Shown: one piece after another, positions 47,258 through 56,403 of the stretch | Layout: the number at the start of each line of letters is the position of its first letter | Position numbering within the stretch: the first letter of the stretch is position 1 | Source of the DNA: Rhodocyclales bacterium | GTDB taxonomy: Bacteria; Pseudomonadota; Gammaproteobacteria; Burkholderiales; Rhodocyclaceae | Reading direction: 5' to 3' | DNA length: 64,000 nucleotides | Assembly: GCA_026399475.1 (NCBI GenBank) | Contig: JAPLQY010000020.1 | Location: 1 to 64,000, forward strand | Notes under the pieces: generated by a model | The model's input: the letters and a program-made list of their open reading frames with translations, nothing else | Database searches by the model: none | Told to the model about the DNA's origin: nothing | Made by a program: the position numbers and the translations under genes

Positions 47258-48626
47258 TCGAAATTCCTTCCTCAACGATCGCCTCGACAACGCGCTCCAT
47301 GCGCATGAAACGAGATCCCTTGACCAGTACCGTGGCCTGCGGCTCGAGCTCGGTCAGCAGCGTCCTGACCAGATCGTCAAGCCGCAGAAAGTGCTGACCA
47401 CCTTCGCCGAAGTTGGCCGCGGCAGCCGCAGACAACTCGCCTAGGCACAACAGTCGGTCAATGCCGTGGCTCTTGGCATAGCCGCCGATCTCGTCGTGAA
47501 ACTGGCCGGCAGCGACGCCGGCCTCACCCATGTCGCCCATGACGAAAATTCGCTTGCCGGGCACCGACGCCAGTACATCAATGGCAGCGCGCATGGAATC
47601 CGGGTTGGCGTTGTAGCTGTCGTCCACGACCAATGTGCCCGCAACTCCGGCACGCCGCTGCAAACGCCCCTTGACCCCTGCAAAGTTCTCCAACCCCTGC
47701 CTGACTGCTTCGGGTGACGCTCCTGCCGCCAGGGTCGCCGCGACAGCGGCGCAGGCGTTGCGGGCGTTGTGGCTGCCAGGCACCATGAGCGTCACGTCGA
47801 TCTCGCCCCAAGGCGTTGCGAGGTGCAGCTCACCGCCCAGACCATGACTGGTGAATTGGCCGCGTATGTCAGCCGGCTGATCGAGCCCAAAACTCACCTG
47901 CCGGCGATCTCTCGAAAGTTCACGCCAGACGCCGACCTGCGTATCGTCGGCGTTGAACACGGCGACACCGCTTGCGGACAGCCCTGCGAATATTTCGCCC
48001 TTGGCCAGCGCGACGTCCTGCACCGAGCCGAGGCCCTCCAGATGCGCACGCTGGGCGTTGTTCACCAGTGCCACGGAAGGCTGGGCAAGGCGAGTCAGAT
48101 AGTCGATTTCTCCTGCATGATTCATCCCCATTTCGATCACGGCCGCGCGGTGTGACTCGCGCAACCTGAGCAGGGTCAACGGCAGGCCGATGTCGTTGTT
48201 GAGATTGCCGACCGTCGCCAATACCGAATCGGCCGCATTTCCATACTGCGCTCGCAAAATCGCTGCGCACATTTCCTTGACCGTGGTCTTGCCGTTGCTG
48301 CCGGTGATGCCCAAGAGTGGAATCGCAAAGCGGCCACGCCAATGCGCGGCCAGCGCACCGAGCGCCAGGCGCGTGTCGGCGACACCGATCAGCGGCAGAC
48401 CGGGATGGGCGGCAGCGAATTCCTGGTTCACCACCGCGCCGGCCGCACCCCGCCCCAGGACTTCGCCGACATAGGCGTGACCATCGAAGTTGTCGCCTTT
48501 CAAGGCGACGAACAAGTCGCCGGCGGCAATGCTGCGTGAATCGGTGGAGACCGCACTGAAGTCCGCATCGACGCCTTGCGCCCGGGCGGCGATGGCGTGG
48601 GCGGCCTCATGCAGGGTGATCATCAT
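47247..48626 (-). CDS. murF: UDP-MurNAc-tripeptide D-alanyl-D-alanine ligase
   Basis: 459 residues. [20 protein letters not shown] (uridine pocket), [13 protein letters not shown] (ATP loop), [13 protein letters not shown] and [19 protein letters not shown] are conserved. Completes the pentapeptide with D-Ala-D-Ala. Overlaps murE (ATGA) and mraY (11 bp). Confidence 0.96.
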   Translation of the reverse strand: MMITLHEAAHAIAARAQGVDADFSAVSTDSRSIAAGDLFVALKGDNFDGHAYVGEVLGRGAAGAVVNQEFAAAHPGLPLIGVADTRLALGALAAHWRGRFAIPLLGITGSNGKTTVKEMCAAILRAQYGNAADSVLATVGNLNNDIGLPLTLLRLRESHRAAVIEMGMNHAGEIDYLTRLAQPSVALVNNAQRAHLEGLGSVQDVALAKGEIFAGLSASGVAVFNADDTQVGVWRELSRDRRQVSFGLDQPADIRGQFTSHGLGGELHLATPWGEIDVTLMVPGSHNARNACAAVAATLAAGASPEAVRQGLENFAGVKGRLQRRAGVAGTLVVDDSYNANPDSMRAAIDVLASVPGKRIFVMGDMGEAGVAAGQFHDEIGGYAKSHGIDRLLCLGELSAAAAANFGEGGQHFLRLDDLVRTLLTELEPQATVLVKGSRFMRMERVVEAIVEEGISNAA

Positions 48627-50104
48627 CGCCGCCGTCCCGTCAGCGCCGACTTTGCGGCATCGATGTCGGAGAACGGATGGCGCACGCCGGCAATTTCCTG
48701 ATAGGGCTCGTGACCCTTGCCGGCGAGCAGGATCACGTCGCGCTTGTCCGCGTCAGCCACCGCGACGGCGATGGCGCGGCCGCGATCGAGATCGACGGCC
48801 GGCGCGCGCTGCAGGCCGGCGAGTATGTCGTCGATGATGGCTTGCGGGTCTTCCTTGCGCGGATTGTCGCTGGTGACGACCACGCTGTCGGCCAGGCGCT
48901 CGGCGATAGCACCCATCTGCGGCCGCTTGCCGGGGTCGCGCTCGCCGCCGCAGCCGAACACGCAGGTCAGCTGGCCGCCGCGCGCCGCCGCCGTTTCGCG
49001 CAGAACGCCGAGTGCCTTTTCCAAGGCGTCCGGCGTATGGGCGTAGTCCACCACGATCAGCGGTTCATTCACACCGCCGACCGCCTGCATGCGTCCCGGC
49101 GGCGGCTGGATCCTGCGCAAGGCGGCCGCAATGTGCTCAACGCGCTCATTACGCGTCAGCAGTGCGCCGATTACGGCAAGCAGATTGGAAACGTTGAAGC
49201 GGCCCACGACAGGCGCGGCAAATTTCACACCGCGCAGATCGAACTCGATGCCGGCTGCACCCATGTTCAGTTTTTCGGCTCGGAGAATTTCATCCGCAGC
49301 GCTACCGCCGACGTCGGTCAGCGTATAGCCGATAGTGCGTACGTGGCCCTTGAGTTTTTCGGCCAGCTCCACCCCGACCGGGTCGTCGAGGTTGAGCACG
49401 GCCGCGGCAAGACCGGGTATCAGGAACAGCTTCTCCTTGGCCGCGGCATAGGCCTCCATCGTGCCGTGGTATTCGAGGTGGTCGCGGGTCAAGTTGGTGA
49501 ATACGGCCACATCGAAGGCCGCACTATTGACGCGCCCCTGATCGAGCCCTATGGACGACACCTCCATCGCGCAAGCATCGGCGCCTCGAGCGACGAAGCC
49601 GGCGAGCGCCGCATGCAGGGTGATGGCATCCGGCGTGGTGTTCGGGCTTTCGTCCAGTGAATCGAGGAAGCCGTTGCCGAGCGTGCCGATTACCGCGCAC
49701 TGGTGCCGCAGCGCATTCATCGCCTGCGCTATCCACTGCGTCACCGATGTCTTGCCGTTGGTACCGGTCACGCCGGCCAGCCAGAGATGCTCCGAGGGAC
49801 GGCCGTACACCAGGTGCGCGATTTCGCCGGAAAGCGCCGCGAGTCCCTGCACTTCAATAATCGCCGCCTCACCAGCGCCGTCCCCGGGGGTACCGCTATG
49901 CACAACATTTCTTCCCTTTTCCGCAATCACCGCCGCCGCGCCCTTTGCCATCGCCTGCGCGATGAAGTCGCGGCCATCGGCCTGCGCGCCGGGGAAGGCG
50001 ACGAACACGTCACCCGGCTGCACACGGCGCGAGTCGGCGATCAGCCGTTGCGGCTTGATACCCTGGCGCTCAAGTTGATCGAGTATCGACATGGCGGTAT
50101 TCAC
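48623..50104 (-). CDS. murE: UDP-MurNAc-L-Ala-D-Glu:meso-diaminopimelate ligase
   Basis: 493 residues. TGTNGKTSVTQWIA is the ATP loop; the VTSDNPRKEDPQAIIDDILA stretch with DNPR is the meso-diaminopimelate signature, so the stem peptide carries DAP as in other Gram-negatives. ATGA overlaps with ftsI and murF. Confidence 0.96.
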   Translation of the reverse strand: MNTAMSILDQLERQGIKPQRLIADSRRVQPGDVFVAFPGAQADGRDFIAQAMAKGAAAVIAEKGRNVVHSGTPGDGAGEAAIIEVQGLAALSGEIAHLVYGRPSEHLWLAGVTGTNGKTSVTQWIAQAMNALRHQCAVIGTLGNGFLDSLDESPNTTPDAITLHAALAGFVARGADACAMEVSSIGLDQGRVNSAAFDVAVFTNLTRDHLEYHGTMEAYAAAKEKLFLIPGLAAAVLNLDDPVGVELAEKLKGHVRTIGYTLTDVGGSAADEILRAEKLNMGAAGIEFDLRGVKFAAPVVGRFNVSNLLAVIGALLTRNERVEHIAAALRRIQPPPGRMQAVGGVNEPLIVVDYAHTPDALEKALGVLRETAAARGGQLTCVFGCGGERDPGKRPQMGAIAERLADSVVVTSDNPRKEDPQAIIDDILAGLQRAPAVDLDRGRAIAVAVADADKRDVILLAGKGHEPYQEIAGVRHPFSDIDAAKSALTGRRR

Positions 50105-51834
50105 ATCTCTTCCCGAATCGGCTCGACGCTGGTCACCAACAGCGGCTTCAAGGGCGCATCGGGCGCGACACCGAGGGTGCGCAGACTGCCGGCCATGACC
50201 TGGGCAAACACCGGAGCCGCCACGTCGCCACCGTAATACTTGCCGTTCGATGGTTCGTCGATCATCACGGCGACGATCAGCCGCGGGTCGGAAGCCGGAG
50301 CAAAGCCGACGAAGGACGCGACATACTTGTTGGCATAGGCGCCGCCTTCGATCTTGTGCGCGGTACCGGTCTTGCCCGCCACGCGATAACCGGCAATCTG
50401 CGCCTTGGGTGCAGTACCGCCGGGAAGCACCGCCATCTCCAGCATGGCGCGGACCTCGCGCGCCGTCTGCGCAGAGAACACCTGCTTGCCGGTAATCGGC
50501 GGCGTATCCAGGCGCGCCAGCGAAATCGGTACCAGGTCACCATCGCGGGCAAAGGCCTGGTAGGCGCGCGCCAACTGAATCAGCGTCACGGAAATGCCGT
50601 GGCCATAGGCCATGGTGGCCTGCTCGATCGGCTTCCATGACTTGGCCGGACGCAAGCGACCGCCGACCTCGCCCGGGAAGCCGAGCTTCAGAGGTGCGCC
50701 GAAGCCCAGGCTGTCGAACATGGCCCACATGTCTTGCGGCGTCATCGACAAGGCCAGTTTGGCGGCGCCGACATTGGAGGACTTCTGGATCACCTGCGCC
50801 ACGCTCAAGACACCGTGCATGTGGGCGTCGTGAATCGTCGCCGTACCGATGGTCATTTTGCCCGGCGCGGTCTGGATCGGCGTGTCGAAGCGCACCTTGC
50901 CCTTTTCCAGCGCCAGCGCGGCGGTAAAGGGTTTCATCGTCGAACCCGGCTCGAAGCTGTCGGTCAGCGCCCGGTTGCGCAATTGAGCCCCGACCAGCTT
51001 GACGCGATTGTTCGGGTTATAGGTGGGCAGATTTGCCAGGGCCAGTATTTCGCCGCTTCGAGCATCGAGCACGACCACACCGCCTGCCTTGGCACGGTTT
51101 TCCTCCAGCGCCTGCTTGAGATGGCTGTAGGCGAGATACTGCACTTTCGAATCCAGGGCGAGGACGATGTCTTTTCCCTCCAGCGGCGCGTGGATGCTTT
51201 CGACGTCCTCCACCACATTGCCGCGGCGATCCTTGATTACCCGGCGGCTGCCTGCCTTGCCGGATAGCTGGCCATTGAAAGCCAGTTCGATGCCTTCCTG
51301 ACCGGCATCTTCGACTCCGGTAAACCCCAGCATGTGGGCCATCACCTCGCCCGCCGGATAGTAGCGCCGGTATTCGTCCTTCTGGTGAATGCCGGGCAGT
51401 TTCAGCGCCGTTACCCGGTCCGCCAACTCGGGTGGCAACTGTCGTTTGACATAAACGAACTCGCGGTCGGAAGCCAGCTTGCGATTGACCTCACCCACGT
51501 CCATTTCAAGCAAGGCGGCCAGACTGCGCGCCTGCGCGGGCGCCAGTTGGGCATCTTCGGGAATCGCCCAGATCGAGCGTACCGGGGTAGACACCGCCAG
51601 CACATCACCATGGCGGTCGGTAATGCGGCCGCGCGTGGCAGAAATGTCGATCACCCTCTCGAAGCGGGCGCGCCCCTTGTCGCCCAGAAATTCGTTGTTG
51701 AAACCTTGCAGATACAGCGAACGCCCTATCAGCGTGACGAAGGCACCGAGCAATACCACCAGCACCAGACGTTGCCGCCACAGCGGCAGGCGCTCGGACA
51801 GCAGCGGACTTTTGGAGAACTTGATCGACTTCAT
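50101..51834 (-). CDS. ftsI: Septal peptidoglycan transpeptidase FtsI (PBP3)
   Basis: 577 residues. One membrane anchor near residue 25-45 (LVLVVLLGAFVTLIGRSLYL), the class B dimerisation domain (RGRITDRHGDVLAVSTPV), then the active-site motifs EPGSTMKPF (SxxK serine), KSSNVGAAK (SxN) and GKTGTAHK (KTG). I prefer the ATG at 51834, which is 7 nt after the ftsL stop, over one at 51861 that overlaps ftsL. Confidence 0.95.
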   Translation of the reverse strand: MKSIKFSKSPLLSERLPLWRQRLVLVVLLGAFVTLIGRSLYLQGFNNEFLGDKGRARFERVIDISATRGRITDRHGDVLAVSTPVRSIWAIPEDAQLAPAQARSLAALLEMDVGEVNRKLASDREFVYVKRQLPPELADRVTALKLPGIHQKDEYRRYYPAGEVMAHMLGFTGVEDAGQEGIELAFNGQLSGKAGSRRVIKDRRGNVVEDVESIHAPLEGKDIVLALDSKVQYLAYSHLKQALEENRAKAGGVVVLDARSGEILALANLPTYNPNNRVKLVGAQLRNRALTDSFEPGSTMKPFTAALALEKGKVRFDTPIQTAPGKMTIGTATIHDAHMHGVLSVAQVIQKSSNVGAAKLALSMTPQDMWAMFDSLGFGAPLKLGFPGEVGGRLRPAKSWKPIEQATMAYGHGISVTLIQLARAYQAFARDGDLVPISLARLDTPPITGKQVFSAQTAREVRAMLEMAVLPGGTAPKAQIAGYRVAGKTGTAHKIEGGAYANKYVASFVGFAPASDPRLIVAVMIDEPSNGKYYGGDVAAPVFAQVMAGSLRTLGVAPDAPLKPLLVTSVEPIREEM

Positions 51835-51841
51835 CGCAGCA

Positions 51842-52123
51842 TCATCTCGCCGGTACCGCATCGACAGAAATGATCTGCCCAGGCGCAGGTGTTTTCATGC
51901 CCAGCTTTTCGCGAGCCGCTTTCTCGACCCGGACATGCGCGGCCAAAGTGCTTTGTTCAAGCTGCAACTGCCCCCATTCGACATCCAGATCGCGCATGCG
52001 CTTCTGCGCGGCCTCCAACTCGGTGAACAGTTTGCGGGCGCGATGATTGGCGCTGACGGTCGACAGCGCGCAGGCCAGGGTGATAAGGATCAGGATGAGA
52101 TTGAGGCGCGCCAATTTAGTCAC
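51842..52123 (-). CDS. ftsL: Cell division protein FtsL
   Basis: 93 residues: a short N-terminus, one membrane helix ([20 protein letters not shown]) and a coiled coil with leucine spacing ([29 protein letters not shown]). It forms a complex with FtsB and FtsQ. The start is a GTG at 52123 that overlaps the rsmH stop region. Its ribosome site (AAAGGGGG) and the G of the GTG are inside a perfect 9-bp hairpin, so initiation may depend on ribosomes reading through rsmH. Confidence 0.9.
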   Translation of the reverse strand: MTKLARLNLILILITLACALSTVSANHRARKLFTELEAAQKRMRDLDVEWGQLQLEQSTLAAHVRVEKAAREKLGMKTPAPGQIISVDAVPAR

Positions 52124-53078
52124 CCCCTTTCCCGGAAAGGGGGCCGGGGGGATTGCTTAACTTCTCTGCCACACGCAGCACCGCGCTGCGGCAGCGCGGG
52201 TTGTCAGCGATTTCGGCAGCCGATGGAAACATTGCCTTGCCCACCAGATTCATCACCGGCTGGGGCAGATCGACCGCACGTACCGGCACGCCCTTGGGCG
52301 GTTGCGGCGGATGTGCCGCATCACGCAGGAAGCGTTTGACGATGCGATCCTCCAGTGAATGGAAACAGATCACGGCGAGGCGCCCACCCGGTGCCAGTCT
52401 TTCAACGGCCCGGGGCAGGGTTAACGACAGCTCCTCAAGCTCCCGATTGACGTGAATCCGTAGAGCCTGAAAGGTACGCGTCGCCGGGTGCTGGCCCGGT
52501 TCACGCGTGCGGACGACTTGCGCCACGAGCGTGGCAAGCTGTCCTGTCCTTGAAATACCGTGCTCGCCCCGAGCAGCAACAAGCGCCTTTGCAATCGCAT
52601 GAGCAAACCGTTCTTCGCCATAGTCTCTGATCACCTTTTCTAGTTCTGATTGCGATGCCCGCGCCAGAAACTCGGCGGCGGTCTCCCCCTGCGTCGTATC
52701 CATGCGCATGTCCAGCGGCGCATCGAAACGAAAACTCATGCCCCGTTCGGGCGTATTCAGTTGCGGCGACGACACGCCGATGTCCAGCAGCATTCCGTCC
52801 ACCTGCGCCACGCCGAGCCTGTCCAGCACCGCGTCGAACTCGCTGAACGCGGCATGCACAAGAGTGAAACGCGGATCGGCAATGGCGGCGCCGGCGGCTA
52901 TCGCGGCCGGATCGCGATCCAGCGCGATCAGGCGGCCCGCTGGCCCCAGCGCTGCGAGAATCGCCCGGCTGTGGCCGCCGCGCCCGAAGGTCGCATCGAC
53001 ATAGATTCCCGCCGGCTGAATCGCCAGCCCCGCGACCGCTTCGGCCAACAGGACGCTGACGTGGGTGTCGACACTCAC
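52116..53078 (-). CDS. rsmH: 16S rRNA (cytosine-1402-N4)-methyltransferase
   Basis: 320 residues from a GTG at 53078 (GTGA overlap with the mraZ stop). [19 protein letters not shown] binds [39 protein letters not shown] and [16 protein letters not shown] are family motifs. The last dozen residues ([12 protein letters not shown]) are repeat-encoded. It methylates C1402 in the ribosomal decoding centre. Confidence 0.95.
   Translation of the reverse strand: MSVDTHVSVLLAEAVAGLAIQPAGIYVDATFGRGGHSRAILAALGPAGRLIALDRDPAAIAAGAAIADPRFTLVHAAFSEFDAVLDRLGVAQVDGMLLDIGVSSPQLNTPERGMSFRFDAPLDMRMDTTQGETAAEFLARASQSELEKVIRDYGEERFAHAIAKALVAARGEHGISRTGQLATLVAQVVRTREPGQHPATRTFQALRIHVNRELEELSLTLPRAVERLAPGGRLAVICFHSLEDRIVKRFLRDAAHPPQPPKGVPVRAVDLPQPVMNLVGKAMFPSAAEIADNPRCRSAVLRVAEKLSNPPGPLSGKGGD
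52123..52143 (-). promoter_or_regulatory. Hairpin covering the ftsL ribosome site and start
   Basis: On the minus strand CCCCCTTTC-CGG-GAAAGGGGG, a perfect 9-bp stem with a 3-nt loop; its last G is the first base of the ftsL GTG. The 5' arm is the last codons of rsmH (PLSGKGGD region). It resembles the palindromes in murD and mtnA. Confidence 0.65.
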
Positions 53079-53405
53079 AACGCAAGATTTTCCAGGCCCG
53101 GCGGCAGGAGCTTGTCGCCCACTGCAAAGATCGCCTCCTGCTGCGCCTTCCAGCCCTCGGCCGACCAGATTTCAAAATGGCGCCCCTGGCCGATCAGCCA
53201 GATTTCCTTTTCCACTGGGCGCCGCCAGTATTTGGGCGCGAATCGGCTCCCACGCGGGCTGGGGGTAGAGCAGCAGGCAGCGATGCGGATGAGCCGTGAC
53301 GACCAGACGCCCCTCGCCCACCGCCACCAAGGCGTCGCGGTGCCGCGCCGGAACCGCCATCCGGCCCTTGGCATCGAGATTGAGCGCCGTCGCACCTTGA
53401 AACAT
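53075..53405 (-). pseudogene. mraZ: mraZ broken by internal deletion and frame change
   Basis: From the ATG at 53405 the first about 60 codons are normal MraZ ([20 protein letters not shown] to [17 protein letters not shown]). The frame then runs into unrelated codons and stops at 53172. In a second frame the C-terminal AbrB lobe returns ([20 protein letters not shown]) and ends at 53075, overlapping rsmH as GTGA. Around 45 residues, including the RRLxRLLLGHA... and second-lobe start, are missing near 53208-53232. MraZ represses the dcw promoter. The gene may be dead, or the assembly may have dropped bases here. Confidence 0.82.
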
Positions 53406-53450
53406 CGGATCTCCCCTGGACGGGAAATCAGCCGCTACGCGACCAATATT

Positions 53451-53475
53451 TCCCACTAACCCCCACAAGATCCCA
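53451..53475 (-). promoter_or_regulatory. MraZ operator: three TGGGN boxes with 5-nt spacers
   Basis: Minus strand reads TGGGA-TCTTG-TGGGG-GTTAG-TGGGA (53475 to 53451). Known MraZ sites are direct TGGGN repeats spaced by 5 nt upstream of mraZ; this is an exact match. They begin right at the end of the predicted -10 element, suited to repression. Confidence 0.85.
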
Positions 53476-53503
53476 CTTTATGACACTTTTTGACCAGGGT
53501 CAA
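53475..53503 (-). promoter_or_regulatory. Predicted dcw (mraZ) promoter
   Basis: On the minus strand TTGACC (53503-53498), a 17-nt spacer and TAAAGT (53480-53475) form a sigma-70-type promoter about 70 bp before the mraZ ATG, which has CAGGGGAGATCCG as its ribosome site. The operator follows immediately. Confidence 0.65.
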
Positions 53504-53724
53504 GAAAGAGTCACATTTTTTTCAAGCGCAACAAGGGCTTAGACGCGAAAGCCAACGAATTCCGCGAATAAAATATCAAGCAAAATCAATGTGGATACAA
53601 AGCAAACCGAATGTGCTTTGTGAGGAGTTACGAAGGGGATAGTCGCGGTTCGAGCGGCCAGACCAAAAGTCGGAGCTGACGGGACGGCGACTCACACGAA
53701 GGAGGGCAATCCTCGAAACCGGCC
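53504..53724. other. Non-coding gap between vapC-like gene and the dcw promoter
   Basis: About 220 bp without a convincing gene; with the promoter/operator and leader (53406-53503) the gap from the mraZ ATG to the PIN-domain gene stop is 319 bp. It contains an inverted repeat CAAAGCA-9 nt-TGCTTTG at 53598-53620, which may end the toxin-antitoxin transcript but lacks a T run. Confidence 0.5.
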
Positions 53725-54135
53725 TCAGGCCTTCCAGACTTTCGCTGCCCGGGATCGACGGATATTTCCGTCCCGCGTTGCCAGTGGCAGGCCATGGGCG
53801 CGCGCGGTGGCGACGATGATGCGGTCGGCGGGGTCGCCATGAAATCCGGCGGGCAGGCTGTCGAGCGCGAGAATTACGGCAACATCCATCGGCAACAGGG
53901 TTACCGATTCCGCGGCAACAGCAGTCGGTAGCCAATGGCTCAGCGGAGCATCGATCTTCAGGCGCCCCTTGGCCACCAGCATCTGCGCCTCCCACAGGCT
54001 GATGGCGCAGAGCCCGGGCGGCGTATCCGCGGCGGCAAGCGCATCGAGAGCATCCCGCTCTTTTGCCGCCAGTTCCGGCTGGCCAAGCAACCACCAGAGC
54101 CAGATGTGGGTATCGAGCAGCAGTGTCGGCTTCAT
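53725..54135 (-). CDS. PIN-domain toxin (VapC-like ribonuclease)
   Basis: 136 residues. Acidic active-site positions are visible in LLLDTHIWLWW (D8), ISLWEAQ (E) and GDPADRIIVATARAHGLPLA followed by TRD. PIN toxins of this group cleave tRNA or rRNA. Its ATG overlaps the antitoxin stop by 4 bp (ATGA). The pair lies directly upstream of the dcw promoter in the same direction. Confidence 0.85.
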   Translation of the reverse strand: MKPTLLLDTHIWLWWLLGQPELAAKERDALDALAAADTPPGLCAISLWEAQMLVAKGRLKIDAPLSHWLPTAVAAESVTLLPMDVAVILALDSLPAGFHGDPADRIIVATARAHGLPLATRDGNIRRSRAAKVWKA

Positions 54136-54389
54136 CGTTTGCGGGTCGCCATGGCCTCGAAGTCATCCTCGTCGAGAACGGATTCTTCGGCGGGCGCCGT
54201 CAACACGCCACTGCCGCGCAGACGCAGCCATGCGGGCGTCCCCTGCAACGCGGATGTGGTCGGCACCAAGCGCGCAACGACTTTGCCTCGACGAACAAGA
54301 TCGACCGCCGTACCCGCTTTTTCCACCTGCCTGATCACATCCAGACAATGCGCCTTGAATTCCGAGACGCTCACCGCATAAGTGGTCAT
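54132..54389 (-). CDS. Phd/YefM-family antitoxin
   Basis: 85 residues. MTTYAVSVSEFKAHCLDVIR-QVEKAGTAVDLVRRGKVVARLVP is the usual Phd/YefM N-terminal DNA-binding fold; the acidic C-terminus (AEESVLDEDDFEAM) would bind the PIN toxin. TGGTCAT occurs twice, 21 bp apart (54383-54389 and 54404-54410), and TGGT-5 nt-ACCA spans 54404-54416, a possible autoregulatory operator covering the start. Confidence 0.82.
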   Translation of the reverse strand: MTTYAVSVSEFKAHCLDVIRQVEKAGTAVDLVRRGKVVARLVPTTSALQGTPAWLRLRGSGVLTAPAEESVLDEDDFEAMATRKR

Positions 54390-54442
54390 CTGACACCTCC
54401 GAATGGTCATGTACCAGAATAGCACGACAAGCGAAATATCCA

Positions 54443-54468
54443 CTTGCAGTCTGGAGCGAGACTGCAAG
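54443..54468 (-). terminator. Hairpin downstream of psd
   Basis: CTTGCAGTCT-6 nt-AGACTGCAAG is a perfect 10-bp stem placed 20 bp after the psd stop; on the minus strand it is followed by TGGATATTTCG. Probable terminator of psd, in front of the antitoxin promoter. Confidence 0.6.
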
Positions 54469-54488
54469 CTTGCCAGGCCTTGTCCGGC

Positions 54489-55337
54489 CTATCCCGGCCG
54501 CTCACCCATCTTCTCGCCCAGGCGAATCGGCCGCTGCGGCGCCCACTCGGCGTTGAACTTCAGCCTTCCTTGCGGGAACAGCATGACCACCGTCGAGCCA
54601 AGCAGGAAGCGGCCCATTTCGTCGCCCTGTTTGAACGCCAGTTGCTGGTCTTCGTAACGCCATTCGCGCAGATGGCCGGGGCGCGGCGGATTCACGACGC
54701 CATGCCAAACGGTGGCCATGCTGCCGACAATGGTGGCGCCGACCAGCACCAGCACGAACGGCCCATGCGACGACTCGAACACACAAACCACGCGCTCGTT
54801 GCGCGCAAACAGGCCGGGCACGCCGCGGGCGGTGACGGGATTCACCGAGAACAAATCCCCCGGCACATGGATCATGCGCAGCAGGCGGCCGGCGCAGGGC
54901 ATGTGGATGCGGTGGTAGTCCTTCGGGCTGAGATAGAGCGTGGCGAAGCGTCCATCCTGAAACTGCGCCGCCAGTTCGCCATCGCCGCCGACCAGGGCCG
55001 TCGTTGAGTACTCGTGTCCCTTGGCCTGAAAGATCTGGTCGTGCTCGATGGCACCGAACTGGCTGATCGCGCCATCCACCGGACAGATGAAATCGGCGGG
55101 CACCAACGGGCGGGCGCCGGCCTTCAGCGGCCGCGTGAAGAACTCGTTGAAGCTGGCGTAGCTGGCGATGTCGGGATTGGCTGCCTCGCTCATGTTGACG
55201 CCGTAGCGGCCGACGAACCAGCCGATCACGCGGGTGGTGAGGCCGCCGGCGCGCGCATTGGCGAACTTGCCGGCAAGTACCGTCAGCGCCTGCTTGGGCA
55301 ACACGTACTGAAGCAATACGGCAAGACTGTCGGTCAC
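54489..55337 (-). CDS. psd: Phosphatidylserine decarboxylase proenzyme
   Basis: 282 residues from a GTG at 55337. SYASFNEFFTRPLKAGARPL, the proton-relay histidine region YLSPKDYHRIHMPCAGRL and the self-cleavage site LGSTVVMLF (serine becomes the pyruvoyl group) are present. Makes phosphatidylethanolamine at the inner membrane. It follows the htpX terminator and ends before a 10-bp stem-loop. Confidence 0.95.
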   Translation of the reverse strand: MTDSLAVLLQYVLPKQALTVLAGKFANARAGGLTTRVIGWFVGRYGVNMSEAANPDIASYASFNEFFTRPLKAGARPLVPADFICPVDGAISQFGAIEHDQIFQAKGHEYSTTALVGGDGELAAQFQDGRFATLYLSPKDYHRIHMPCAGRLLRMIHVPGDLFSVNPVTARGVPGLFARNERVVCVFESSHGPFVLVLVGATIVGSMATVWHGVVNPPRPGHLREWRYEDQQLAFKQGDEMGRFLLGSTVVMLFPQGRLKFNAEWAPQRPIRLGEKMGERPG

Positions 55338-55372
55338 GATTTCTACCGCGGAAAGGGAAGCCGCAAATTATA

Positions 55373-55400
55373 ACGGGGCGGCCCGAGCGGGCCGCCCCGT
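55373..55400 (-). terminator. Terminator of htpX
   Basis: ACGGGGCGGCCC-4 nt-GGGCCGCCCCGT, a perfect 12-bp stem, lies 15 bp after the htpX stop and is followed on the minus strand by TATAATTTG. It separates htpX from psd. Confidence 0.75.
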
Positions 55401-55415
55401 GCTTCCTACAAAAGC

Positions 55416-56297
55416 TTAGCGGCCTTGTGCGGACAGCGCGGCGATGCGCTCTTCCATGCTCGGATGGCTGGCGAACAGCGACATGAAGCCGGGGCCGCCG
55501 GCGATGCCGGAACTGGCGAGGCTCTTCGGCAGCGGCTCGACCGTCATGCCGCCCAGGCGCTGCAGGGCCGCGATCATCGGCCGCGGCGTACCCATCAGGC
55601 CGGCGGCGCCGGCGTCGGCGCGGAACTCGCGCTGACGCGAGAACCAGGCGACGATGATGCTGGCGAGCACGCCGAACAGGATGTCGCAGACGATCACGGT
55701 GATGGTGTAGCCGATGCCGGGGCCGGACGACTGGTTGTCGCCGCGGCGCAGGAAGCTGTCGACGAAATAGCCGACCACGCGCGAGAGGAAGATGACAAAG
55801 GTATTGACCACGCCCTGGATCAGCGTCAGCGTCACCATGTCGCCGTTGGCGACGTGGCTCATTTCATGGGCCAGCACGGCCTCGACTTCGTCCTTGCTCA
55901 TGCTCTGCAGCAGGCCGGTAGAGACCGCAACCAGCGAGCTGTTCTTCGAGGGGCCTGTGGCGAAGGCATTCGGCTCGCCTTCGTAGATGGCAACCTCGGG
56001 CATGGCCACACCGGCCTTCGCCGCCTGCTTGCGCACGGTTTCGACCAGCCAGAATTCGGTCGAAGTCTCGGGGCTTTCAATGATGCGCGCGCCGGTCGAC
56101 CACTTGGCCATGAATTTCGACATCATCAGCGAAATGAAGGCGCCGCCGAAGCCCATGATGCCAGCGAACGCCAGCAGCATGCCCATGTTGAGGCCGTTGG
56201 CGGCGAGGAAGCGATTCACTCCCAGCACGCTGGCGGCGATGGACAGCACCAGCATCACGGCCAGGTTTGTGACGATAAACAGCATGATGCGTTTCAT
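55416..56297 (-). CDS. htpX: Membrane zinc metalloprotease HtpX
   Basis: 293 residues. Two N-terminal membrane helices ([40 protein letters not shown]), the zinc site [11 protein letters not shown], and [10 protein letters not shown] supplying the third ligand. It degrades misfolded membrane proteins together with FtsH. It stands alone: a terminator follows and a 106-bp promoter space precedes. Confidence 0.96.
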   Translation of the reverse strand: MKRIMLFIVTNLAVMLVLSIAASVLGVNRFLAANGLNMGMLLAFAGIMGFGGAFISLMMSKFMAKWSTGARIIESPETSTEFWLVETVRKQAAKAGVAMPEVAIYEGEPNAFATGPSKNSSLVAVSTGLLQSMSKDEVEAVLAHEMSHVANGDMVTLTLIQGVVNTFVIFLSRVVGYFVDSFLRRGDNQSSGPGIGYTITVIVCDILFGVLASIIVAWFSRQREFRADAGAAGLMGTPRPMIAALQRLGGMTVEPLPKSLASSGIAGGPGFMSLFASHPSMEERIAALSAQGR

Positions 56298-56403
56298 TGG
56301 GTTCTCCCGGGAAAGGCTTGATTACTGCGACGCGATTGGGCGTGCGCCAGCATAGATGCGGCGATTCTGCAAAAGTTCAAGTCCCGCCACCGGATTCGGG
56401 ATG

